Source: Bigelowiella natans CCMP2755 (taxonomy: Eukaryota > Cercozoa > Chlorarachniophyceae). From it: a stretch of DNA of 38,326 bases. Location: NCBI GenBank assembly GCA_000320545.1, contig ADNK01001796.1, positions 1 through 38,326 on the forward strand, in the 5' to 3' direction. The notes below the pieces were generated by a model that was given only the letters and a program-made list of their open reading frames with translations, searched no databases and was not told where the DNA came from. Of the stretch, positions 23,730 to 35,237 are shown piece after piece; the stretch's first letter is position 1, and each line of letters starts with the position of its first letter. The translations under genes were made by a program, and so were the position numbers.

Positions 23730-26117
23730 TGCATGATAATAACCACCATTTTATGTGTGTGGGCGTGTGCTCGTGTGAGATGTGCAAGTTTATGATGGAG
23801 GGCTAATGATGCTGTTGACTAGTAATCATACATAAATGGCGAGCAGAAAGCACACATCGTTCAGGTATTGAAGAGTGATAGCAAACGATAGTAGCAAGAA
23901 TAATAATACTACATAGGGAAGAGTGGTATGCAAAATATGGCTCCCTCTTCATTATGTATGTATCCCAAATAATACCCTCTTATACCAATTCATATGGATC
24001 AGATCCCCTCACAATGCACATATCATGTCCCGATGTATAAGGATCTCTTATTCCGCTCATGCAGCTCGTACTACTTGTTATTGATTCATCGTGTGTTCTT
24101 TATGCTTGCATGGTGGAGAATAATGTGCTCGATGAGTAGCAATTTTGCATCGATGTCACCTTCCTATCCTTTGCCTGCTGTATGAGCTTGTCGGCAAGGT
24201 TCTGCGAAGGGTGAAACTTGGCCTCCATGAAGGATGTGGTTATTCACCTAGCTGCTTCTTCCGAGTATTTATTATTCGACAGGATGAAGAGACGAAGGCT
24301 TGGACGTCAGCAGGAAGGAGGAGGAGGGAGAATGTCGGGCTGTTGTGCTTCTAGACGGCTCAGGCAAGCATGTCAGCTTCCATGCTCTGCATGCTGTCTA
24401 ATTGAAAGAACGGCTGTTGCGTTGCTGGTAGATCGATTCATCCGTCCTGTTGTTAGCCGACAATGCACACCGATGAGATTGTTGTTGCATGTGTTGCGAA
24501 TGGCAATGTTACACATTGTCGAGACAACATGCGCATTTTCGTAATTTTGCCACCGCCGATGGCAGGGAAACGAAATGTTGGGTGTGGTTCTGTGGAGTCC
24601 ATGCATGCACGGCGGCAAACAGCTTGCCATCCCCAATCCCCAACAGCCACACCCAAACCAAGACACTTCATGCATTTCATGGACCTAACGACCTCCGGAC
24701 ACCATCACAGAATCCCAAGATGGACACTTTTTGTTGTCGCAATGCATCAAAAGGATGGGAAACACATTGCTAGCAGAAGGGTCATCGTGCGCTTGAGTGC
24801 AAGCTCTTGCTGATTCATTTCCTGGACATGGGATTTCCGACGTTTCGTTCTACAAACAAGTGCGACCAATCGATGAACAAAGTTTCTTTCTTTTTTCCTT
24901 TCCAAGTGAGAGCCTACACACATGTAGATGTCATGCACATTGGGGCTCTCTCGTGCAAAGTTCTCTAAGACATGTGTGGTTAGCTACATGTGTCCGCATG
25001 GAACATGTGCACTTAATTACTTATGTTCGCATACCGGTTGTACGTGAGAGCCTACACATATATAGATATTATATACATTAGGGCTCTCTCCCAATTTGGC
25101 ATGTGGAGTTTCGAATTGAGACTCTGCGCTGTCGTCTGGCTTGTCATTGCGCAAGCTGTGCGATGATGCGCACATGAATGAGCAGCGGCCTGCCCCAGGA
25201 TGAAGCTCATCATCATCACGCACTAGCGCACAACAACGGCGCAGAACGGAGCATCCAACCCATCGCTAATTTATCAGTGATTTGAGTGCTTTGCGGCTGT
25301 GTGGTCCCGTGTGCCATCGCAATGTTGGCAACAGCAACATCCAGACTAGCAGATGTGCTACACATGTGGCATGCATGTAGGTTGATATTGTCAGCTCTAA
25401 CAAATGCCTAGATGTGTCGTGCGTGTGAATCCAACTAGTTTCTACATTTTTTAGACTTCAAGCTTGAAAGCCTTAGAATTCAAAATGTTTCGGTATTCAC
25501 TGTGAGAACGACAGAAACTGCGCTACGAAGAACATCACGGCTCGGCATATCCCATATCTTCTTTCTTCCTCTTTTTGAATTGCTAATTAATAAAAATATA
25601 CATATTAAGTTCAGTTGGAGCGACTCAACTTGCTATCATGCGTAACTTAAGTACACTACCTTAATCCCCTCCTTCTGGGCTACTGCATCTCTGCGTATTC
25701 CGGAGAAAATAAACAAGAAGTACACAGCAAGTCAAAACATGATCCAACATGTATATCTATCCGTAAACGAGTACAAATATTACATTCATTACTGCAATCA
25801 ATCTATACGTGCAGAAGAATGAAAACAAACAAACCTATAGTCGAAAAAATATGCTGATTCCACTACCACAACTATTACTAAAATCAGAAGTAAAAGGAAT
25901 CATCATCGTACTACAAATGTTCTTCTGAAGTCGCTACTACTACTCTGCAGCAATACCGCAATGCATCATAATGAATGCTCCCTGAGGTTCCAGCTTTTTA
26001 GAAAAGAGAAATTAAATTACTTCCATTATTTATTTATCGGTAACAACACAAATCCGTTTGTCAAGAATCATGAAAACTGCGACGGATATTCTTCCTCGTA
26101 TTACTGGATTCGTTTTT
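23730..26117. other. Intergenic region upstream of the TBC-TLDc gene
   Basis: Should contain the TBC-TLDc promoter. From about 23,980 to 25,450 it is GC-richer and microsatellite-free, with TGCATG-type words. Open frames of 94-116 codons occur on both strands without splice logic or domains and are not called. From 25,450 to 26,117 it is AT-rich and featureless apart from short trinucleotide runs. Confidence 0.55.
24906..25090. repeat. Pair of short inverted-repeat-bounded elements
   Basis: Two 47-48-bp copies (24906-24953 and 25044-25090, 138 bp apart) begin GTGAGAGCCTACACA and end GGGGCTCTCTC or GGGCTCTCTC. Each is bounded by GAGAGCC / GGCTCTC inverted ends, so each could fold as a hairpin or be a tiny non-autonomous element. 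The interior has diverged. Confidence 0.7.
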
Positions 26118-26868
26118 CTATATCTGTAACTTCGATTCAGAAGAAATTGTAGGTAGGAAGGAAGGTAGGTGGGTATAAATAATGATAACACTACATCTAC
26201 ATCCTGTAATTTTATGAAATGATGATAGTAAACTTTTCAGTCGTTGCATATTATTACCGTATAAGTCTTGCGCGTATCGTGCACCGTATTTTAGCATAAC
26301 GTTATATGCCATCATGTGAAGAGGAAGTATCAACGACATGTACCACTGACCATACCTTCAAATGATGAATATTGTATAATACAGGAGGGGAAATACCAAT
26401 CAGCACCCAAGGAAGGCATTTTGGCCTTATTTGGCTGTACATATTATCTATCTGATGCCTTTATATTTACTATCATGTTGCAAAATTTGCTCATTTAACT
26501 ATACTTATATGTTTCATATACATATAATATTATATCGTCGTCGCCTTCTTCCTTTCATTTTTCTTACGTTGTTTTTGGCAAAGCCTTAACTCCAAAGCAC
26601 GCATAGTACTTGTCACGATCGTGGCTTACACTGATTGCGTGATCATAATTTCAAATATAGAAAAGGCTCATAATCATCATCTTCATCATCATCATCATCA
26701 TCATCATAAATAAATTATAAAGCTATATTGCTATAATCGCATGATAATTACTACTACCACCACTACTACTGCCGCTACTACTGCTGCTACAAATAATTTT
26801 CAAAAAAAAAGCATCATCAACCTGGCTTGTACGAGGTCCAATCCGATGAATACGTCAATATCATTGCC

Positions 26869-26905
<37 letters not shown>

Positions 26906-27816
26906 GTAAGAGGTACCATCATATCATCAAAAGTGTCCGCCCCAGCACACTACTGCTATGATGTGTCAAATCATGATGACCGCTGTAGTGGTCATAACTT
27001 GGTGTCTTCTTCTTATTATAATTATTATTGTTGTTATTCTTCTTCCTCTCTTCCTCATCAACCTACCTGTCTTTGCGAAAACAATAGACTCTTGTGATTT
27101 GTGGAGTACAACAAAGTTTCCAACGGTTTCTCCCTCCTTAAGGACATGCGGACGGGTAGCCTGTAGTCGTCGTCGTCGTCGTCGTCGTCGTAGTAGTAGT
27201 AGTAGAAGGAGGAGGAGGAGGAGGAGGAGGAGGAGGAGGAGTAGGAGTGCAGTATCAATTATTTGTATCCACAAATATCCACCACTCACTATTGTCATGC
27301 TATGCTTTTATGAGGGAAAGAGTAGTAGAATGCGAAAAAAAGGAGTAATGATAATAGTGTTATTGTAGGTAAAAAGTACGTTGTTGAAGCCGGTGAGCCA
27401 TTGAGACCATTCTGTTTGTTCATATCCATCGAATCACCATAATACAGCAACACAGCAACAACACAACAACAACACAACAACAACAACAAAGCACGATGAT
27501 TACTTACTTATGCCGACAATTAGATGGTGGAAGATTTGATTAGTGTTTCTACTCAACCAGCAACAAATCATCCTCCGCCCCATTCATTTCTTCCACCATG
27601 TACTCGTTTACATATATTATTATTAAAATGGTAAATATTGCTGTTGTATGCAGTAATATGTAATACTTGCTGCGCCGAAGACCCAGCCGACAGCGAAGGA
27701 GGAGAGGGAGAGAGGTGCCTGTGTAGCTGACTTCTTCTTCTTTGTGAATATTCGCATCACCATGTACTTCTCCCATGCCTCCTCCTCGCCGGTTGAAGAG
27801 GAGGAGGAGGACAACT
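26118..27816 (-). CDS. DUF2867-like domain protein, 5' end unresolved
   Basis: Exons in transcript order: 27816-27667, 27411-27380, 27160-27067, 26867-26822 and 26345-26258, with the frame open on to a stop at 26120-26118. Phases chain except between 26822 and 26345, where an exon seems missing. Peptides: FAVGWVFGAAK, WSQWLTGFNN, ATRPHVLKEGETVGNFVVLH, NDIDVFIGLDLVQA, WYMSLILPLHMMAYNVMLKY. The G-x-x-V-G-x-F-x-V-L string and a late LPLH...MLKYGAR helix follow the DUF2867 pattern, a domain of unknown function best known from bacteria. The first exon includes TGEEEAWEKYMVMRIF. No start codon was fixed. Confidence 0.55.
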
Positions 27817-28047
27817 CTGAACAATGTAGATGAAATAATAATAAACACAATGAATTGGGTATCCTAATGATTACTGAAACACTAAGGAAAACTCATATCT
27901 CATCATGATAAACTACTCTCTATTCCTTCTTTTTCTTCTCCTCCTCTTTGTCCCCCTTCACCTTTATTTTCTTCTTTCGGATAAGAAGCGAGCGCTGAGT
28001 CTTCAGAAGTCCATTACCCAAGATCAAGTGATACGTTCGTCATACAC

Positions 28048-28050
<3 letters not shown>

Positions 28051-28086
<36 letters not shown>
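28051..28086. repeat. (CA)n run
   Basis: About 17 CA units between the two small minus-strand genes. Confidence 0.95.
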
Positions 28087-28087
<1 letters not shown>

Positions 28088-28170
28088 AAAACATGGATAT
28101 TGGTCAAAATTGCTATAGTTTTCAAGTTCAGTGTGGGGGGGGGGGACAAAAAATTCTTTCGCAATTCTGT

Positions 28171-29062
28171 TCATGATAATCGTTTTTTATTGCCAGAAGA
28201 AGAATTAATACGAAGAGTATTGGGATGATCCATTTTGATAGCAAACAGACCGTATGGAACTCCTCGCATTGGCTCAATATCGTACTTGATATTTGAGTAG
28301 GAAATACTCGTATAAAATAATCCGACACCCTAATCAACAGTAATTTGCAGTACCCATCAAGTACTCAAATGCATGTTTTAATATGCCAAATATTGATGCA
28401 TTTCCATACCATTGCGAACGTCGATCCGATCATTATGTTCCACCGCAGAGTCTAGTATTAGGTCCCAACAATTGGAATATTAGATCATAAAAGCTGTCAT
28501 TCATCATCATCATCGTCATCATATAAATATGTGTATCTACTCCTCCTCCTCCTCCTTCTCAAGGGCAAGGGGCTGATGATTTTGGGTAGATAACTATTTT
28601 ACCTTCCTTTCCAGATCAGACTCTTCTATAATCGTCGCCTGGAAAGTTTCGGTTCCACATGTGTTGTTATGAGAAATAAATAAGTAAATATAAGCGCCGT
28701 CGTCGTCGTAGTCACTTCACGTCACGTCGACTAGTATGTGGAAGCAGAATTGCGGACCACCTTCGGCTTCGTACTCATTCCCCTCCTAAATCTCGTCTGC
28801 AAATTTTTAATTGGACGAGGACGGCCTAGGCTTGCTGAGGAGGAAAACCTCTTCCACCATCCCGAGCGCGCTACTGTATGATGTCAGAAGACGCACAGAA
28901 AACTAATTAACCACGAAGAATCGAAACAAATATCCAAATCGCATTCGCTATATTCAATACGACGATGCTCTTGTGACAGGACTAAGCATGTGAATTCCTA
29001 CTTTGGGTTACAGCCTTCTTTGCTTCTGAGCTGACAAACGCCCGTCTTATCAGCAACGCCAT
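28171..29062 (-). CDS. Small single-pass membrane protein, unidentified
   Basis: Candidate exons in transcript order: 29062-29012 (MALLIRRAFVSSEAKKA, presequence-like), 28870-28849, 28785-28732 (EGNEYEAEGGPQFCFHIL), 28638-28603 (ATIIEESDLERK), 28451-28410 (TLRWNIMIGSTFAM) and 28329-28171 (53 codons with stop). The last four chain in phase 0. The join of the first two is not phase-consistent, so the start is uncertain. One hydrophobic stretch spans the 28451/28329 junction (NIMIGSTFAM-GVGLFYTSI). A mitochondrial membrane protein is a guess from the basic N-terminus and single helix; no family recognised. Confidence 0.45.
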
Positions 29063-29649
29063 CCTCCTCCAGATTGCTTGGTGCACGTGTCCCGAACTTT
29101 AGTCGTAGATTTAATGGCCCTTTTTTTTACCAAATTTACCTACAAATGCATGTCTCATAGTCGTTTTCAAGCTCTATTTCGTAAAATGACTGGTGAGCTC
29201 TCTGTTAGTTTTGGTTGTTGTTGTTGTTGTTGTTGTTGCGACTGGTGTTGCGATTGCCGATGGGATGTGAGATATTTGATGATGATGATGCCGATGATGA
29301 TGATGCTCTATTCCTAGTAACATGTAGTACAAATAACAATGAGGAAATTTCCTAGAACAAGCAGAAGAGTGTTTTCCTCTGCCTCATCCTCTCCCCATTC
29401 CTACCATTCCCAGCAACATGTAGTACAAATGATGATGAGGAAACTTCCTATAAAAAGCAGCAGAGTGTTTTCCTCTGCCTCACCCTCTCCCCATTATTCC
29501 TCAGATTTGCTGCTAGCCTACTCAGATCCAGAAGGAGGAGGAGGAACGAACGAACGAACAAACGAACGACCATCGGACGGACGAAGGAACAAACAACAAT
29601 CTCCAATTTCCTATCTCCACTTAATTGTACTTACAACAACTTCCTCTAA
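29063..29649. other. Divergent interval with 96-bp tandem duplication
   Basis: Lies between the start of the small membrane protein gene (minus) and the proposed start of the HAD-like gene (plus), so it may carry both promoters. It contains the duplication at 29310-29495 and an (AACG)n tract near 29545-29568. A 119-codon plus-strand frame (29339-29698) spans the duplication but looks like repeat translation. Confidence 0.5.
29310..29495. repeat. 96-bp tandem duplication
   Basis: Copies at about 29310-29399 and 29406-29495 start ATTCC(T/C)AG(T/C)AACATGTAGTA and share GAGTGTTTTCCTCTGCCTCA. They are near-identical with about ten scattered substitutions, so the duplication is not brand new. Confidence 0.9.
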
Positions 29650-31427
29650 ATGGCCACCGCGCATCAGGTCACCCTTGCACCTAAGTTGGATATCCTAACT
29701 AGCTCCTTCATTGACAGATGATCATCACAGGAATGTTGTTATACTACACATTGTAGTTTTGCCATTTTTCTCACTAGCCCTAGTACTTCTCATCCGGAGG
29801 AAGAACCCAAAGTAAATATCCTTCCTTCACACAGGTGGCACTGGTGCCTCTACACGTGCCTGTGAACAAGGTTTTGCAGTAGCAAGATGGTGTAGTGGAA
29901 TGAGTGACGATGAACATTTGCCTGTGGTTCTTTCTAAAGTTTATGAATATAAATTCATCGGTAGGATATTGTTAACTTTCTGCAAGGGGCATTGAAAGAA
30001 CACCCTAGAGCCTGGATAACTTCATGCTCTGGGGTTCTTTCCACAGTGAAATTCCGTGATGATAGTGGTGAGACTTCTCATGAGCAAAAGAGAAAAGAGA
30101 AAGATTCATCCGAGGCGGAGAAGCAAGGGTCTTTCCACGTCGTCTCTCTGCAGCTTCTGAACTCAAAAAATGGTCATTAGTATGGCTTGCTTCCACCACG
30201 TATATAAATATTGCATGAATAATCACATAAGGGTGCGCTGTTGAGTATTCTACCCAACGCTTAATTGCATAAACATCTCATCTCATGTTTTCCCTCCTTT
30301 CGCCACTGTTCTTAGAAAAGGCTCAGCGAACCACCCTCCAGGTAAATTATCACGACTTTCTGCTGTATGTTCAGTTGATGAAAATTGAAACTTTGTGGTA
30401 TCTTCCTATACAATGTATTGTTAATAAAAATCAATTCTTTGTGATGTCTTTCTATCAAATCCACCTAAAATAACGTCGAGTGCATTCAGGCTGTAGTGCT
30501 GGATCTTGGTCAAAATCAAAATGTAATGGGGGGTATTCTAGTTGGGGGAAGTGTGGCACCAGGAGGCCTAACAGTAACACTAGCGATAAACGGCAGCAGC
30601 AGCACTTCGACTCTTCCAGCTGCTACATCCGCTGAGCTCTCCCTCCACCCTAATGTTGAGGAGAAGGGGCGACCCGAGGAAAATGGCAAGAGTGAGAGCG
30701 TCGATGGTGGTGCCGTAATCCCACCTCCCCCCCCTGTTGGAAATCTGCTACCTCCGCCACCTCCTCCATTAGGTCATCGATGTGTGAAGATCTCGTTACA
30801 TTGACGACGACGACGACGACAACAACAACAATAATAATAATAATGATGCATTAGTACTGTCGAAACTCCCACATGTGATCATCATCGTACATATTTTTTC
30901 AAATCGTTGTTTTATTAAAAACGGTGTCACTTAGGATCTGGATTGGCTCCTCCTCCCCCTTCGGTCAAGTCACAGCAAAAGAATCAGCCAAAGGCAAATG
31001 ACAGTATTCATATTAATGATGACATCGAGGGGGTTGCAGGAAGCGGATTAAGGCCTTCAGGTACGTTTCTTCTTCTTCTACTACTAGTAGTTGCTGTTTT
31101 CTGCTGATACCACCATCACGAGCATGGTATCATCACCATTTCCTTGTGTTCCTTCCTCGCTTCTTTCTTCCTTCTCTGCGGCTTTACCATCTATCAATTA
31201 CAGTTTCTCATATAATTTCATTTGCAATTGTAAAGACGAAATCACCAAACAAACTAACTAATGTGCTGCTACTGTTTTGTCCTCAGATTTGCGGAAAAGG
31301 GAGAAGAACAAGAAGAACAAGACAAAGAGATCATTTAAGTACAACTTGTTAACATTTACGTTGTTGTGCTACACTTCTACTTCTCTAGCATTTACACAAA
31401 TCCGAGATTGCTGTAAGAATACTACAG

Positions 31428-31464
<37 letters not shown>

Positions 31465-32524
31465 TAGAGCATTTCTGATTGACTCAAAATCACTCCTTGT
31501 CCTCACCACCTACTATTCTTCTACTAACCCAATACTGCCTTATTAGGATAGTACGAAATAAATCCAAAAAAGGGAGGGGAAAGACAAATAAACAAGATGA
31601 CGTCTTCAATCCAAACGATACCAAATTGGATGTGGATAGGCTTTTTTATGAATTCAGGAAGGTACTAGTAATAAGACAATACTACTGTGCTGCTGCTGCT
31701 GCTGCTGCTGCTGCTGTGGGTATGAGCATGGAAGAAATTTAATAATACACAGAGCTGATATAATGTATATGGATAATCTAATCAATATTTATTTCTAAGT
31801 GGCTATGTGTATATCATCATCATCATCATCATCATCATCATTATCTCCCTTCTTCCTGGTTGGCTTGTAGTTACTCCTGAAGAATGAAATGCCGGCAGAA
31901 AAGGTGGTACGAGTAGTCGTCATAGTAGTAGTAAGGATGGTGCACAACAACTAAGAGTTGGCAAGAACAAAGACCTTCACTTGTACTACAACTACTACTT
32001 TTTACAGGAAGAATGGTTTGACCCTAAGCTAGTAACAGCTATCCGCTCAGCTGACGTTAACACAGGATCAGGCTACGTTTTAGAGACACAAGTGAGGATG
32101 ATGATGATGATGATGATGGTAGCTTGTTGGTGGTGGTTTGACGATGAATTGTTATCATATGCATACAGCTTCGTGACATCGTAGCAGATTGGGTACTTGA
32201 CCAAAGTGCCTTCTACCAGCTAAGGTATTAGGAGGTGTAGTAGTAGTAGTAGCAGCAGCAGTAGTAGCAGTAGTATTTCGGTGGAGATGAGGTAAGGAAT
32301 GAAAGGGAGGGGGAAGAAGGGCTCTTGTCCATTTATGGTCATTATCATCTTCATCCTCCTCCTCCTCTCATGGTGAATCATTCTAAGTAAGAATGAGCAC
32401 AATTTTACGAGTGGTAGCTGACTGACTGACTGCCCACCACATTACCAACAATCGCTCACTTAGATTTCTTACGCGCCATGTCACTCGTATGGTGATAGAA
32501 CGCTTCCTAAACAAATATCCCAAG
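29650..32524 (+). other. Exons 1-13 of the HAD-like gene
   Basis: 29650-29667, 29784-29811, 29835-29960, 29987-30172, 30316-30341, 30490-30772, 30935-31060, 31287-31338, 31547-31661, 31871-31903, 32008-32091, 32169-32224 and 32464-32524. Phases agree across all joins. Clear peptides: AVVLDLGQNQNVMGGILVGG, DVDRLFYEFRK, EEWFDPKLVTAIRSADVNTG, LRDIVADWVLDQSAFYQL, FLTRHVTRMVIERFLNKYPK. The first two exons are small and least certain. Confidence 0.72.
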
Positions 32525-33002
32525 GTCATCAATCACTGTTGTGTGCTGTCATCGTCGTCGTCGTATGTATCAATGTATTATTCAACAAATCATCATGTGC
32601 TGCTGCTGCTGCAACTATAAATATTACTACTACTACTACTACTACTTCTGCAGGTGAAAATTGACACATTGCTGGTAGATCCTGCTGTCGCTCGTATGAA
32701 TGAGATCCTTGACCGGTATAAACTACTACTACTACTACTACTACTAATGCTAATATTTGATGATGATGATGATAAAAACAACAACAGGTATAAAGGAGAG
32801 GGTGTTGACTCTCGAATTCGCATATTGGACAAAGACGCCTCACTGCAAGCGATTGTCCCATACGTTAAAAAGCCTAGACAGACAGTCATTGCCCTTGATT
32901 TTGATCAAACAATTACCCTGGTATGTAGGTGATGATGATGGTGATGATGATGATGATGATGATGATTATGCTCATGACGATGAAGCTTCTACATATTCCT
33001 GG

Positions 33003-33052
<50 letters not shown>

Positions 33053-33401
33053 GCCATTCATGTACCATCTCGTCAGACTTTGGTAATGCAATAAACTGTA
33101 GGTGGAGAAGGCAAAACCAGGACATAAAAAGGCTCGGAAGAGCTTAAAATTGAGAGGTTCTGATGTCATGTGTGCATCCCCCTCCTCCTACCCCCCCCCC
33201 CCCTCCCTCCTCCTCCTCGAATATTCAAGTTAGTATTCCGTCCTTTGCAAACATTGATGCTGCATGCAAGTTTTTGTGAATAATTTTGATATTTTGACAT
33301 CATTGTTTTCCTCCTCCTCTCCTTCATTCCTTCTCCCTCTCTACATTGCAGGTGGTGTTGAGTCTAAAAGAGCATTAGAATCGCTTGTCGATCAGGTACT
33401 A

Positions 33402-33436
<35 letters not shown>

Positions 33437-33812
33437 GAGACGCACACGCGTTGTGATTTCACGTGCACTGCCCCCCCCCCCCCCCTCTCGCACACACATT
33501 CAAATGTACACGCGCGCATTCTCCAATTTGTACCCAGCTCTCTGTCTTCCTCGACTATGTTGTATATGTAGATATAAATATCTCCTTTAACTTCTTACTG
33601 CTGCAATGCTCACATGAGATTTGTCGTGATACTACTTGATTCATGAATCGTTACCAACCCTTCATTTGGCTGTATTATGTACTATTGCGCATTATTATGA
33701 TAATAATAATAATAATTATTATTATTATTATTGTTATTGTAGGGTGCTATTTGCTGCATTGCCACCGCTCAGACACCTGGTGTAGAGGTAGCAGCATTAT
33801 TCATAGTTGTAC

Positions 33813-33846
<34 letters not shown>

Positions 33847-33863
33847 GTGATCAGATTGTTGAG

Positions 33864-33902
<39 letters not shown>

Positions 33903-34360
33903 GTCATCATCATCATCATCATTATCATCATTTAGACTTTGCTGCTGCTGCCTCAAACAACCCTATTAGTATTACTATTATTATTATTATTATTATTAGC
34001 CTTTGTTTCTCTATTATCAAGGGCCTCACCGTTGTCGTCTACTATTTGGTTATTTATCTACTTTTCCCCTACCACCACCAGCAGCTGCATGTGTGTGATG
34101 TGATTATTTAAGTATATTATAGCAATCATCATCATCAATGGTCATCATCCTCTTCTTTTTCGTCGTCGTATTCGTTACTGGTAGGTGATGATAAGTTTGG
34201 TTCAAGAAATACGACACCTTGGCCTTGCACGGGTATGATGACGGTGATGATTGATGTTGTCATTACTTTCTTTTGAGTATGCTATTATAAGAGGAAGAAT
34301 AGCACTATATGTGGATTGGTATATAATGACGAATTGTTGTCGTCGTGACCTGACATCATC

Positions 34361-34396
<36 letters not shown>

Positions 34397-34763
34397 GCCT
34401 CTTCAATTCTTCATCTTCTCTTCCTCAAAAGGTTTTCAATGTCGAGCTCTTTGACCAGGAGCCAATAAAATCTTTAATAAAGGTAATAATAGTAAAAGAA
34501 GAAGAGGAAGGGAGGGGGGGGGGGTTATTAGCGGGATGATACTAATCATTGTGTTGATAAAAGTAGCTGCTATGAATATAGCTAGATATTGACCATCAGT
34601 ATCTTCTTTTCTTTTCCTTCTTTTTTGTTCTTCACTTATGATGATAGCACTAATGGTTGAGTACTACTACTATTACTACTACTACTACTACTACTACTAC
34701 TTACGATAGAGTTGGGGAATGAATGAGACGATGAGTTTGAATAAACTCACTATCAAATTAGGT

Positions 34764-34795
<32 letters not shown>

Positions 34796-35206
34796 TATCG
34801 TCGCTTTCTTCATCACTTATATCACGTTGTCTTGGTAGCCTTTATTCATGACTAATAGCATCATAAACTTGTTGCTGGCTTGATAGTCGTTCTGATGTCG
34901 CTGAACACCAGTCGAAAACCAAAAGACATGGAGCGGATTGGTAACTATCAACTGTAATTAAATGTGCATTCTAGATGATGATGATAGTAATAATGATGAT
35001 GATGATGATGATGATAACTACTTTCTCATGCCGCACCTCACGACAAAGTCCGTATTAGCCAAGTGCTGCTAAATTGTTGCTTACTCCTACTAACTAGAAA
35101 TATTATTAGGTTACTCCATGCTTAAATTCGATACCAAATCGGACAGCAAGAATAAGTAGTTTACTCATATGTTTATTTGCCTATCTCATGTTCTCAAGAA
35201 TGAATT

Positions 35207-35237
<31 letters not shown>

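Noticed and set aside
24218-24813. Overlapping ORFs of 94-116 codons on both strands
   Set aside because: Composition-driven openness in the GC-richer island; no family resemblance.
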